Shown piece after piece: positions 1-6,963 of a stretch of DNA of 9,343 bases; the stretch's first letter is position 1, and the number at the start of each line of letters is the position of its first letter. The translations under genes and the position numbers were made by a program. Below the pieces are notes generated by a model. It was given only the letters and a program-made list of their open reading frames with translations. It had not been told where the DNA came from and searched no databases. Source of the stretch: Pseudomonadota bacterium. GTDB lineage: Bacteria > Pseudomonadota > Gammaproteobacteria > Xanthomonadales > Rhodanobacteraceae. The stretch lies in NCBI GenBank assembly GCA_023412995.1, contig JAEZQS010000007.1, positions 1-9,343 of the forward strand, written 5' to 3'.

Positions 1-780
1 ACCCCCGCCACCGCCCATCAAGCCAAACAGCGCGCCCAGCACGCCGGCACCAATGCCGAGCGCGAGCAGGCCGCTCACCAGCCAGGCGACCAGGCCGGCA
101 CCGATTCCCACCAGGCCCGCGCGCGGCACGCCACCGACGCGGCTGAAGAGGGCGCGCAGGAACACGGCCGCGAACCAGGCGATGAACAGCGCCGGGGCCA
201 ACGAGCTGCCCGGAACCCTTTCGCCCTGGTCGCTGATCGGCGGTGGCAAGGGTTCGTCGTTGACCAGCTTCGTCATGGCGCCGAGCGCATCGTGGATGCC
301 GCCGTACCAGTCGCCGGCACGAAAGCGTGGCGCGATGTACTCGCGGATGATGCGCGCTACCGCGGCGTCGGGAATGGCGCCTTCGAGTCCCCGCGCCACT
401 TCGATGCGCACGCGGCGATCGTTCTTCGCGACGATCAGGAGGGCGCCATCGTCGATACCCTTGCGTCCGAGCTTCCATGCGTCGAAGACGCGGATGGCGT
501 ACTGCGCGATGTCTTCCGGCTCGGTGGTCGGTACCAGCAGCACGCCGATCTGCGTCCCCTTGGCCTGCTCCAGCGCCGCGAGTTCCGCTTCCAGCTGCTG
601 CACCTGCGTGGCATCGAGCGTGCCGGTGAGGTCGGTCACCCGCGCCGTGAGCGGCGGCACCGGTTGCAGTCCGTCCTGGGCAATGGCCGGCAGGGCAATC
701 AACACCACCAGGGCCAGCACGACAAGCCAGGCCCATCGGCGCGCGGCGGCTCGCGGCCGCTTCTCAGCCACGGAGCGCAC
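1..780 (-). CDS. TPM-domain (YgcG-like) membrane protein, 3' end beyond window
   Basis: The frame is open from just after the lemA stop down to base 1, so the C-terminus is missing. From the chosen GTG at 780 it has a basic N-terminus (KRPRAAARR), a hydrophobic signal segment at about residues 17-35 ending ALPAIAQ, then a TPM domain at about residues 45-165. Typical TPM features are VTDLTGTLD, GTQIGVLLVPTTEPEDI, DDGALLIVAKNDRRVRIEV and the late RIIREYIAPRF...GDWYGGI. Hydrophobic segments follow (LFIAWFAAVF, then two glycine-rich stretches), ending at the window edge in GGGGG, the usual start of the glycine-rich tail of this family. TPM proteins are often encoded beside LemA, as here, and are thought to act at the cell envelope; their biochemical role is unsettled. 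The start is uncertain: no ATG is in frame, GTGs at 852, 807 and 771 are alternatives, and none has a strong ribosome site. The frame is the same as lemA's. Confidence 0.85.
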   Translation of the reverse strand, partial: MRSVAEKRPRAAARRWAWLVVLALVVLIALPAIAQDGLQPVPPLTARVTDLTGTLDATQVQQLEAELAALEQAKGTQIGVLLVPTTEPEDIAQYAIRVFDAWKLGRKGIDDGALLIVAKNDRRVRIEVARGLEGAIPDAAVARIIREYIAPRFRAGDWYGGIHDALGAMTKLVNDEPLPPPISDQGERVPGSSLAPALFIAWFAAVFLRALFSRVGGVPRAGLVGIGAGLVAWLVSGLLALGIGAGVLGALFGLMGGGGG

Positions 781-858
781 GCGCGCCCTGGCCGTGAACG
801 CCGGCACCCGGGCTGGGCGGGTCCCTCGGCACGCCGGCGCGACCTTCCCCACCGGGGA

Positions 859-1566
859 TCAACCTGCCGGTTGCGGTTGCGGTTCGGGTGCTGGCTGCTG
901 CGGCACGGGCTGTTGCGGCGGCGGCTGCTGCATGGACTGCGGCGGCGTCGGCTGCGGTTGCGCGGCGGGCGGCGCCGGCCGGCTGAAGTCGACGGTGGGC
1001 GCGGTCGAGATCTGGCGTTCGTTCTCTACCGTGAAGTTCGCCTTCGGATGGTAGCCGAACATCTTCGCAGTGAGGTTCTGCGGGAAGCTGCGCACGAAGG
1101 TGTTGTAGTCCTGCACCGCGGCGACGTAGCGGTTGCGCGCGACGGCGACGCGGTTTTCGGTACCCTCGAGCTGCGCCTGCAGGTTCTGGAACAGGCCGTC
1201 CGCCTTCAGTTGCGGATAGCTTTCACTGATCGCCATCAGGCGCGAAAGGGCGCTGGACAACTCGCCCTGCGCGGCCTGGAACTGCTGCATCTTCGCGACG
1301 TCGTCGAGGTCGTCGACGCTCAGCGTGACCTGCGTGGCCCGGGCGCGCGCCTCGGTCACGCGGGTCAGCGTTTCCTGCTCGTGCTGGGCGTAGCCCTTCA
1401 CCGTCGCCACCAGGTTCGGGACCAGGTCCGCGCGCCGCTGGTACTGGTTGAGCACTTCGGACCAGGCGGCCTTCACCCCCTCGTCCTTCGACTGGATCTG
1501 GTTGTAGCCGCAGCCGGCGAGCAGGCTGGCGAGGACGAGAAGGCAGAGCGTGCGTAACGTGCGCAT
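859..1566 (-). CDS. lemA: LemA family lipoprotein with Pro/Gln-rich C-terminal tail
   Basis: The 235-residue product starts with a lipoprotein signal (MRTLRTLCLLVLASLLAGC) whose lipobox LAGC puts the acylated cysteine at residue 19, followed by GYN, typical of LemA. The helical LemA domain covers about residues 22-185. It includes the early WSEVLNQYQRRADLVPNLV and the late YNTFVRSFPQNLTAKMFGY, both hallmarks of the family. The protein should be anchored in an envelope membrane; LemA function is poorly defined. An ATG 33 bases further upstream is in frame, but the start at 1566 has GGAGG four bases before it and gives a proper signal peptide. The last 45 or so residues are almost only P, Q and A, an extension beyond the usual length of about 190. 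The gene lies 78 bases before the chosen start of the TPM gene, and this pairing is common in bacteria. Confidence 0.93.
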   Translation of the reverse strand: MRTLRTLCLLVLASLLAGCGYNQIQSKDEGVKAAWSEVLNQYQRRADLVPNLVATVKGYAQHEQETLTRVTEARARATQVTLSVDDLDDVAKMQQFQAAQGELSSALSRLMAISESYPQLKADGLFQNLQAQLEGTENRVAVARNRYVAAVQDYNTFVRSFPQNLTAKMFGYHPKANFTVENERQISTAPTVDFSRPAPPAAQPQPTPPQSMQQPPPQQPVPQQPAPEPQPQPAG

Positions 1567-1570
1567 GATT

Positions 1571-1575
1571 CCTCC
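1571..1575 (-). promoter_or_regulatory. ribosome binding site of lemA
   Basis: On the minus strand GGAGG is followed by AATC and then ATG. This is one of the two clear Shine-Dalgarno sequences in the window, and it decides the lemA start at 1566 over the in-frame ATG at 1599. Confidence 0.8.
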
Positions 1576-1660
1576 GCTGGGCGGCGCCGCGGCCGCCACG
1601 CGTTACTGTGGCGTGCGGACCGTTGCCGCGCAAGGGCGGCACGCAGGCAGGTTCAGCGGG

Positions 1661-1669
1661 AATGTAGCG
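1661..1669 (-). promoter_or_regulatory. candidate -10 region of lemA promoter
   Basis: The minus strand reads CGCTACATT, with TACATT as a -10-like hexamer. It would give a leader of roughly 90 bases before the lemA ATG. That leader could form a hairpin with arms CGCCAC/GTGGCG at 1594-1613. No good -35 hexamer is visible. The call rests partly on the same CGCTAnnnT nonamer lying upstream of three other genes in this window. Confidence 0.4.
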
Positions 1670-1703
1670 AAGTGCCCGCAGTGCGGGGTTCCCGAGATAA
1701 GGC

Positions 1704-1725
1704 GGCGGGTTGGAACCCGCCCTAC
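1704..1725 (-). repeat. REP-like palindrome with GTAG head, at the terC stop
   Basis: On the minus strand the tetranucleotide GTAG is followed directly by a perfect inverted repeat with arms GGCGGGTT and AACCCGCC, separated by CC. It would fold as a six- to seven-pair GC stem with a small loop. A GTAG head joined to a palindrome is the known layout of REP elements mobilised by RAYT (TnpA-REP) transposases, and copies are often numerous in intergenic DNA. The TAG of GTAG is also the terC stop codon. The hairpin lies between terC and lemA and could act as a transcript-end stabiliser or weak terminator; there is no T-run. Only one copy is visible here. Confidence 0.65.
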
Positions 1726-2453
1726 GCGGAGGGTGGCAGGCGACGGCGACGGCGGGCGGCGAGGTTGAGGATCTCGACCAGCCCGGAGAACGCCATTGCG
1801 AAATAGACGTAGCTGCGGCCGAGGTGCACGCCGATGCCGTCGCAGAAGAGCACCACCCCGATCATCACGATGAACGTCAGCGCGAGCATCTTGATGGTGG
1901 GGTTGGCGTCGATGAACTCGCCCACCGGATCGGCGACGAAGATCATCACCAGCACCGCCAGGATGATGGCCGCGACCATCACCGGCACCATGTCGATCAT
2001 CCCGACGGCGGTGATGACGGAGTCGAGCGAGAACACGATGTCGATCAGGGCGATCTGCGCGATGACCAGCGGGAAGCTGGAAGAAGCGCGCGCACCGCCG
2101 GGTTCCGATGGCCCACGCAGGGCATCGAGGATCTCGGTGAAGCCCTTGACGACCAGGAAGATGCCGCCGCCGATCAGCACCAGGTCGCGGATCGAGATCA
2201 CCTGCCCGAACAGCTGGAACAGGCTCGAGTTGCGGTCGTCCATGCGCGCCAGGTGGGCGAGCGAGAGCAGCAGCAGGATGCGCGTGATGCAGGCGAAGGA
2301 GAGCCCGAGCCGGCGCGCGTTCGAGCGGCGCGCTTCGGGCAGGCGGCTGACGGCAATGGATATGAAGACGAGGTTGTCGACGCCGAGGACGATTTCCAGG
2401 GTCGAAAGCGTCAGCAGCGCGACCCAGGCCTGCGGATCGAACAGCAGGCTCAC
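1722..2453 (-). CDS. TerC family integral membrane protein
   Basis: The 243-residue product has about seven hydrophobic segments and both signature acidic motifs of the TerC family: LEIVLGVDNLVFIS in the first helix (E20, D26, N27) and LIDIVFSLDSVITAVG near residue 136 (D138, D144). The family includes tellurium-resistance TerC and the manganese exporters of the Alx/MeeF type; short TerC proteins of this kind (YgdQ/YoaE N-domain type) are often linked to metal ion efflux. The substrate cannot be read from sequence. Translation starts at a GTG with GGAG eight bases upstream, and the family-typical N-terminus (SLLFDPQAWVALLTL) follows at once. The gene is 73 bases after dgkA and may be co-transcribed with it. 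Its C-terminus is basic (ARRRRRLPPSA), and its stop codon falls inside the REP-like element. Confidence 0.9.
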   Translation of the reverse strand: MSLLFDPQAWVALLTLSTLEIVLGVDNLVFISIAVSRLPEARRSNARRLGLSFACITRILLLLSLAHLARMDDRNSSLFQLFGQVISIRDLVLIGGGIFLVVKGFTEILDALRGPSEPGGARASSSFPLVIAQIALIDIVFSLDSVITAVGMIDMVPVMVAAIILAVLVMIFVADPVGEFIDANPTIKMLALTFIVMIGVVLFCDGIGVHLGRSYVYFAMAFSGLVEILNLAARRRRRLPPSA

Positions 2454-2526
2454 GCGCCCGCTCCGGCGTGCACGGCGGACGGCGCAAGGCGTCGACGCAG
2501 GATGCCCCGGCGCATGCGCACGGTGC

Positions 2527-2898
2527 CTAGGACAGCCGCGGGAACAGGACGAGGCTCCAGCACAGCACGACGTTGGCCATCAGCACCAGCACGGCGGCTG
2601 AACCCATGTCCTTGGCGCGCCCGGCCAGTTCATGGAATTCCGGGCAGACCTTGTCGACGATCGCCTCGAGCGCGGAGTTGAGCAGCTCCACCGCCAGCAC
2701 CAGCAGCAGGCAGCCGCCGAGGAGGGCCTTCTCCAGCGCGCCGTTGCCCAGCCACATCCCGAGGGGGAACAGCAGCAGGAACAGGTAGCCTTCGAGGCGG
2801 AACGACGCCTCGTGCCGCCAGGCCGCGCGCAGGCCGCTCAGCGACCACAGCCAGGCGCGCCAGATCTGGCGCGGTCCGCGTGGTTCGATGCTGGCCAC
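2527..2898 (-). CDS. dgkA: diacylglycerol kinase (DgkA, small integral membrane type)
   Basis: The 123-residue protein matches the trimeric membrane kinase DgkA throughout and in length (E. coli 122). It phosphorylates diacylglycerol to phosphatidate in the inner membrane, recycling lipid released by phosphoglycerol or phosphoethanolamine transfer. Visible signatures are GLRAAWRHEASFR near residues 22-34, the catalytic-site stretch VELLNSALEAIVD (E71, N74, E78) and the strongly conserved HELAGRAKDMGSAAVL (residues 89-104). Three membrane segments are apparent. No ATG exists upstream in frame; the GTG at 2898 gives the expected N-terminus (MASIEPRGPRQIWRAWLWSL) but has a weak ribosome site. 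It begins 17 bases after the gcvPB stop, so translation probably follows gcvPB on one mRNA. Confidence 0.95.
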   Translation of the reverse strand: MASIEPRGPRQIWRAWLWSLSGLRAAWRHEASFRLEGYLFLLLFPLGMWLGNGALEKALLGGCLLLVLAVELLNSALEAIVDKVCPEFHELAGRAKDMGSAAVLVLMANVVLCWSLVLFPRLS

Positions 2899-2915
2899 CC
2901 GGTCGGGCGCCGCGC

Positions 2916-4391
2916 TCAGGCAGCGACCTGGGCCGGCGGTTCGCCGCGCCAGGCGATGTCGAGCTCGCGCGCGGCCTTGACGTCGTCCAGGCGCCGCACC
3001 GGCGTCGTCAGCGGCGCGTCGCGCATGGACTGCGGGTCTTCCGCGGCCCGTTCGAGCAGGCCGCCCATGACCTCCACGAACTCGTCGAGGGTCTCCTTGG
3101 ACTCGGTCTCGGTCGGCTCGATCAGCAGGCACTCGGGCACCAGCAGCGGGAAGTAGTTGGTCGGCGAGTGGATGCCGTGGTCGAGCAGGCTCTTGGAGAA
3201 ATCCAGCGCGGTGATGCCGTTGGCCTTCTTCTGCCGCTGCACCGTGACGATGAACTCGTGGCTGGCGCGCCGCTCCGGATAGGCGAGGTCGAACCCCTTG
3301 TCGGCCAGGCGCCGCGCGAGGTAGTTCGCGTTGAGGGTGGCGTACTCGGCCACCCGCGGCATGCCTTCCCGGCCAAGCATGCGGGCATAGACGTAGGCAC
3401 GCAGCAGCACGCCGGCATTGCCGGCGAAGGTGGCCAGGCGGCCGATCGACAGCGGCCGGTCCTTGCGGCGCACCCAGCCGTACTGGCCGTCGGCGCGCTG
3501 CTCGACCATCGGCACGGGAAGGAACGGCCGCAGCCGCTCGGACACGCCCACCGCCCCGGCGCCCGGACCGCCGCCGCCGTGCGGCGTCGAGAACGTCTTG
3601 TGCAGGTTCATGTGAATGGCATCGAAGCCCATGTCGCCCGGCCGCACCTTGCCGAGGATGGCGTTGAGGTTGGCACCGTCGTAATAGAGCAGGCCGCCGG
3701 CCTCGTGCACCATCCGCGCGATCTCGACGATGCGCCGCTCGAACACGCCGATGGTGGAGGGGTTGGTGAGCATGATGCCGGCCGTGTGCGGCCCGAGCAC
3801 CTTGCGCAGCGCCTCGAGGTCGATGTCGCCGTCGGGGAGCGTCGGCACTTCGCGCACCGTGCAGCCGCACATGGTGGCCGTGGCGGGATTGGTGCCGTGC
3901 GCGGCGTCCGGCACGATGATCTCGTTGCGCGCGAGGTCGCCGCGGTGCTTGTGGTAGGCCATGATCATGGCGACACCGGCGAACTCGCCCTGCGCGCCGG
4001 CCATGGGCGCCAGCGACACGCCGCCCTTCATGCCGGTCACGTCGGCGAGGATTTCCTGCAGCTCGAACATGCAGGAAAGGAAGCCCTGCGACAGCGATTC
4101 GGGCGCATACGGGTGGCGGGCGAGGAAGCCGTCCAGCATCGCCAGCGAATTGCACGCGCGCGGGTTGTACTTCATCGTGCACGAACCGAGCGGGTAGAAG
4201 TTCGTGTCGATCGAGAAGTTCTTGCGCGACAGGTTGGTGTAGTGGCGCACCACCTGCAGCTCCGACGCCTCCGGCAACCCCACCGGCGAGGTGCGCCGGA
4301 AGCGCTCCGGCAGATCGGCAGGCACCGCGGTATCGGCGGAAAGCTGGGCGGCCGCGGTGCGGCCGGGACGGGACTGCTCGAAGATCAGCAT
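2916..4391 (-). CDS. gcvPB: glycine dehydrogenase (decarboxylating) subunit 2, GcvPB
   Basis: The 491-residue protein is the C-terminal-half subunit of the two-subunit glycine cleavage P-protein, a PLP enzyme that decarboxylates glycine and passes the aminomethyl group to lipoyl-GcvH. It starts MLIFEQSRPGR, a typical GcvPB N-terminus, and continues with LPLGSCTMKYNPR-like sequence (residues 67-78), QGEFAGV, AAHGTNPATA (163-172), NPSTIGVFE, YYDGANLNAI and the PLP lysine motif HMNLHKTFSTPHGGGGPG, with Lys265 as the Schiff-base residue. The end (NYFPLLVPECLLIEPTETESKETLDEF) is also standard. Key motifs look intact. The start codon has no clear Shine-Dalgarno sequence. GcvPB needs GcvPA, which is not upstream: the next gene on that side is divergent, so gcvPA, gcvT and gcvH must lie elsewhere. 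dgkA follows 17 bases downstream. Confidence 0.97.
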   Translation of the reverse strand: MLIFEQSRPGRTAAAQLSADTAVPADLPERFRRTSPVGLPEASELQVVRHYTNLSRKNFSIDTNFYPLGSCTMKYNPRACNSLAMLDGFLARHPYAPESLSQGFLSCMFELQEILADVTGMKGGVSLAPMAGAQGEFAGVAMIMAYHKHRGDLARNEIIVPDAAHGTNPATATMCGCTVREVPTLPDGDIDLEALRKVLGPHTAGIMLTNPSTIGVFERRIVEIARMVHEAGGLLYYDGANLNAILGKVRPGDMGFDAIHMNLHKTFSTPHGGGGPGAGAVGVSERLRPFLPVPMVEQRADGQYGWVRRKDRPLSIGRLATFAGNAGVLLRAYVYARMLGREGMPRVAEYATLNANYLARRLADKGFDLAYPERRASHEFIVTVQRQKKANGITALDFSKSLLDHGIHSPTNYFPLLVPECLLIEPTETESKETLDEFVEVMGGLLERAAEDPQSMRDAPLTTPVRRLDDVKAARELDIAWRGEPPAQVAA

Positions 4392-4420
4392 GGTGCGCGC
4401 GGGGCGTGGGAAAAAGGGCG

Positions 4421-4429
4421 CGCTATGAT
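4421..4429 (+). promoter_or_regulatory. candidate -10 region of the PAP2 phosphatase promoter
   Basis: CGCTATGAT contains TATGAT, one base from the sigma-70 -10 consensus, in the 99-base gap between the divergent gcvPB and PAP2 starts. It would give a leader of about 55 bases ahead of the GTG at 4491. The region 17 bases upstream is G-rich and offers no -35 match. No equally good -10 is visible for gcvPB on the other strand. Confidence 0.45.
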
Positions 4430-4479
4430 GCCACAAAGGCGCGTGCGCCCCGCCCTGCGCCCGCCCGCACCCGTCTTCC

Positions 4480-4484
4480 GGAGG
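4480..4484 (+). promoter_or_regulatory. ribosome binding site of the PAP2 gene
   Basis: GGAGG followed by six bases and GTG. It decides the start at 4491 against two in-frame ATGs at 4425 and 4428, which overlap the candidate -10 box and lack any ribosome site. Confidence 0.75.
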
Positions 4485-4490
4485 GACGCC

Positions 4491-5159
4491 GTGGATCGCC
4501 GCCTGCTGGCCTGGATTTCCGCGTCCGCCGCGTTCGCGATGCTGCTGGGCCTTGCCGGGCTGGATCGCCCGCTCGCGCAGGCCGTGCATGCCAGCGGACT
4601 GGCCCATGCCACCCTGTTCGAACGCGGCCTGGCGGCGCTCGACACGGTGGCCGGCATGCACGTGTGGTACTGGCTCGCCGGCAGCGTGGCGCTTGCGGTG
4701 GGCGTGACCGGCCTCGCCTGGCGCCGCCACGCGCGTTGGCCCCTCGCCTTCCTTGCCGCCGGGCTGGTGCAGGTCGCCACGCTGCACACGATGATTGCCG
4801 GCAAGAACGCCTTCGGTCGCCTGCGCCCGGCGGACCTGTTCGCCTCGGGCGACTGGTCGCAGCCACTCTGGTTCGTCGGTGGCGGCTCCTTCCCGTCCGG
4901 GCATGGGGCCTTCTACTTCGGCCTGCTGCTACCGCTCGCCGCCGCCTGTCCGGTGCGCTGGCTGAGGTGGCTGCTGGTCGGGCTGTGCCTGTTCGTCTTC
5001 GCTGCACGCCTCGACCTCGAGCGCCATTTCCTTTCCGACCTCGCCGCATCGGCGCTGATCGCGGCGCTGTATTGCCTGCTGCTGGATGTCGTCGTGCGCA
5101 ATGTTCGCGAATGGCAGGCCAGGCGTGAACGCCCCGTGGAAACCGGCGTGGGTGACTGA
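4491..5159 (+). CDS. PAP2 superfamily membrane lipid phosphatase
   Basis: The 222-residue protein has about six hydrophobic segments and all three PAP2 catalytic motifs in order: K105-NAFGRL-R112-P113, then P135-SGH (H138), then R173-LDLE-R-H179-FLS-D183. H179 would be the nucleophile that forms the phospho-histidine intermediate and H138 the general acid. Such proteins remove phosphate from lipids (phosphatidate, phosphatidylglycerol phosphate or undecaprenyl pyrophosphate) at the outer face of the inner membrane; the substrate here is unknown. It is similar in size to PgpB/BcrC-type enzymes. The GTG start has a strong ribosome site. The gene is divergent from gcvPB-dgkA; DgkA makes phosphatidate, a possible substrate, but that link is speculative. 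The C-terminus is charged and probably cytoplasmic. Confidence 0.92.
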   Translation: MDRRLLAWISASAAFAMLLGLAGLDRPLAQAVHASGLAHATLFERGLAALDTVAGMHVWYWLAGSVALAVGVTGLAWRRHARWPLAFLAAGLVQVATLHTMIAGKNAFGRLRPADLFASGDWSQPLWFVGGGSFPSGHGAFYFGLLLPLAAACPVRWLRWLLVGLCLFVFAARLDLERHFLSDLAASALIAALYCLLLDVVVRNVREWQARRERPVETGVGD

Positions 5160-5274
5160 AGACAGGAACCGGTTGCACTCGCGGTGGCGTGTGGATTTTC
5201 CGTTCCGGACAGACCCGTGGGATGCGGTAAGTCGCAGCGCACCATATCGACGCGTCACTCGACGCCGGCCAGGA

Positions 5275-5352
5275 TCAGGGATCGAACCCGTTGACGAAGA
5301 TCGCGTCGCCAACCGGCTGCACCTCATACGCACCGATGGCGTTGCGCGCCAT
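5275..5352 (-). pseudogene. possible remnant coding segment, 25 codons
   Basis: A minus-strand frame begins MARNAIGAYEVQP and ends IFVNGFDP before TGA. About 20 of its 24 third positions after the ATG count as G or C, as in real genes of this genome, and the peptide reads like the C-terminal end of a protein rather than a random frame. There is no ribosome site, and the frame meets a TAG about 13 codons upstream of the ATG. I do not recognise a family. It may be the tail of a decayed gene or chance. Confidence 0.2.
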
Positions 5353-5384
5353 GTGCGTTCGCACACGCGTGCGGCGGCGCCTTG

Positions 5385-5393
5385 CGCTAGTCT
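5385..5393 (+). promoter_or_regulatory. candidate -10 region of the POT transporter promoter
   Basis: CGCTAGTCT contains the -10-like TAGTCT and would start transcription near base 5400, giving a leader of about 27 bases before the ATG at 5427. No -35 match is evident upstream; the GC-rich hairpin at 5352-5365 sits close to where -35 would fall. Confidence 0.4.
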
Positions 5394-5426
5394 CCGCCGG
5401 TTGTCCCACTGCGGAAATCCCGAACG

Positions 5427-6953
5427 ATGAATGCCCTTCCCGCCCGACCCAGCCAGACCCGCTCGTTCTCGACCATCTTCCTGATCGAGCTGTGGGAGCG
5501 GTTCGGTTACTACGGCATGGCCGCCCTGCTCGTGCTGTTCATGGTGCAGAAGATCGGCTTCGCCGACACCCAGGCGAACCTGGTCTGGGGCGCCTTCACC
5601 GCGCTGGTGTACGCCGCGCCGGCGATCGGTGGCTGGATCGGCGACAACGTGCTCGGCACGCGCCGCACGATGCCGATCGGCGCGGTCATCCTCGCCCTCG
5701 GCTACCTGATGCTGGCGATCCCGAGCGACCAGCTCTACCTGCTGTACGCCTCGATGGGCGTGATCGTCGTCGGCAACGGCCTGTTCAAGGCCAACGCCGC
5801 CAACATGGTGCGGCGCATCTACGAGGGCGACGACGCGAAGATCGACAGCGCCTTCACGCTCTACTACATGGCCGTCAACGTCGGCTCGACCGTGTCGATG
5901 CTGCTGACGCCGTGGATCAAGGACCACTGGGGCTGGCACGCCGCCTTCGCGGTGTGCTGCGTCGGCATGGTGCTCGGCATCATCAACTACCTCTTCATGA
6001 TCCGCTCGCTGCGCGGCATCGGTTCGCCGCCGGACGAGATGCCGGTGCGCTGGGGCCGCCTCGGCCTGGTGCTGGCCGGCGGCGCGGCGGCGGTGTTCGC
6101 GGTCGCCTTCGTGATCCAGCACCGCGAGATCGCGGTGGCCTGCGTCTATATCGCCGGCGCGCTGATCCTCGGCATCTTCGGCTACATGATCGCCACCGGC
6201 GAGCGGAGCGAGCGCTCCGGCCTGATCGCCGCCCTGGTGCTGGTGGCGCAGACGATCCTGTTCTTCATCTTCTACCAGCAGATGTCGACTTCGCTGACCC
6301 TGTTCGCCCTGCGCAACGTGGACTGGAACCAGACCCTGTTCGGAATGCACCTGTTCACCTGGTCGCCGGCGCAGTACCAGGCGCTCAACCCGATCTGGAT
6401 CATGCTGCTCTCGCCGATCCTCGCCTTCCTCTACACGCGCCTGGGCCGCAGTGGCCGCGACCTGCCGATTGCCGGCAAGTTCGCCATCGGCTTCGTGGTG
6501 GTCGCGATCGGCTTCTTCATCTTCGCCATGAGCGGCAGCACAGCGGTCGACGGCCGCATCTCCTCCTGGTTCATGATCTGGGGCTACGGCTTCTATTCGC
6601 TGGGCGAGCTGCTGGTCAGCGGCCTCGGCCTCGCGATGATCGCGCGCTACGTTCCGCTGCGCATGGGCGGCTTCATGATGGGCGCCTACTTCGTCGCCAC
6701 CGGCATCTCGCAGTACCTCGGCAGCGTGGTCGCGAACTACGCCAGCATCCCGGAAAACATCAGCGACCCGCTGGAAAGCCTCGGCATCTACACGGACCTG
6801 TTCCGCAACCTGGGTTTCCTCGCTGTCGGCGGCGTGGTGCTGGCGGTGGTGCTGCTGCCGCTGATGAAGCGCCTGTCCGCCACCCACAGCGCCCGCGAGG
6901 CGGTGGAGGCCTCGGCCGCCGGCGGGCTGCGCGCGGTCGCGACCGAGGAGTAA
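5427..6953 (+). CDS. POT/PTR family proton-dependent oligopeptide transporter
   Basis: The 508-residue inner-membrane protein imports di- and tripeptides with protons in related transporters. It opens with the POT signature ELWERFGYYGM at residues 21-31, the ExxERFxYY motif needed for proton coupling and peptide binding (E21, E24, R25, F26, Y28, Y29). It then shows the MFS loop motif GGWIGDNVLGTRR around G72-D73, the PTR motif FTLYYMAVNVGS at 143-154 and FFIFYQQMSTSL at about 279-290, a conserved POT helix-7 motif. Twelve to fourteen membrane helices are likely, and length is normal for the family (about 490-510). The ATG at 5427 places the motif at the usual distance from the N-terminus, though the ribosome site (GGAAA) is weak. 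It stands alone between two intergenic regions with its own candidate promoter. The exact paralogue (DtpA, DtpB or DtpT type) cannot be assigned. Confidence 0.95.
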   Translation: MNALPARPSQTRSFSTIFLIELWERFGYYGMAALLVLFMVQKIGFADTQANLVWGAFTALVYAAPAIGGWIGDNVLGTRRTMPIGAVILALGYLMLAIPSDQLYLLYASMGVIVVGNGLFKANAANMVRRIYEGDDAKIDSAFTLYYMAVNVGSTVSMLLTPWIKDHWGWHAAFAVCCVGMVLGIINYLFMIRSLRGIGSPPDEMPVRWGRLGLVLAGGAAAVFAVAFVIQHREIAVACVYIAGALILGIFGYMIATGERSERSGLIAALVLVAQTILFFIFYQQMSTSLTLFALRNVDWNQTLFGMHLFTWSPAQYQALNPIWIMLLSPILAFLYTRLGRSGRDLPIAGKFAIGFVVVAIGFFIFAMSGSTAVDGRISSWFMIWGYGFYSLGELLVSGLGLAMIARYVPLRMGGFMMGAYFVATGISQYLGSVVANYASIPENISDPLESLGIYTDLFRNLGFLAVGGVVLAVVLLPLMKRLSATHSAREAVEASAAGGLRAVATEE

Positions 6954-6963
6954 GCGGACGCCC

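Larger units (their letters stand above)
5160..5426. other. 267-base intergenic region between PAP2 and POT genes
   Basis: No convincing gene or terminator. It contains a palindrome AACCGGTT at 5167-5174, a small hairpin TGTGC-GTTC-GCACA at 5352-5365, a 25-codon minus-strand reading frame at 5275-5352 described separately, and a promoter-like box near its right end. The stretch 5160-5270 shows nothing recognisable and is less GC-rich than the flanking genes. Confidence 0.6.

Noticed and set aside
1567..1599. Longer lemA start at 1599
   Set aside because: It would put MAAAAPPSGGI before the signal peptide and lacks a ribosome site, whereas the ATG at 1566 has GGAGG and a standard lipoprotein signal.
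2450..2515. Minus-strand 21-codon frame ending on the terC GTG as GTGA
   Set aside because: It resembles the cpxR-cpxA relay, but the peptide is arginine-rich noise, its ATG has no ribosome site, and terC has its own GGAG at a proper distance.
2880..4490. Plus-strand open frame running into the PAP2 gene as a large fusion
   Set aside because: It is antisense to gcvPB, which has intact family motifs. The PAP2 gene has its own GTG with a strong ribosome site at 4480-4484.
5267..5290. Minus-strand GGGTTCGATCCC resembling a tRNA T-arm
   Set aside because: The surrounding bases do not give an acceptor stem, anticodon arm or D-arm, and there is no CCA end. The sequence reads better as codons of the short minus-strand frame.
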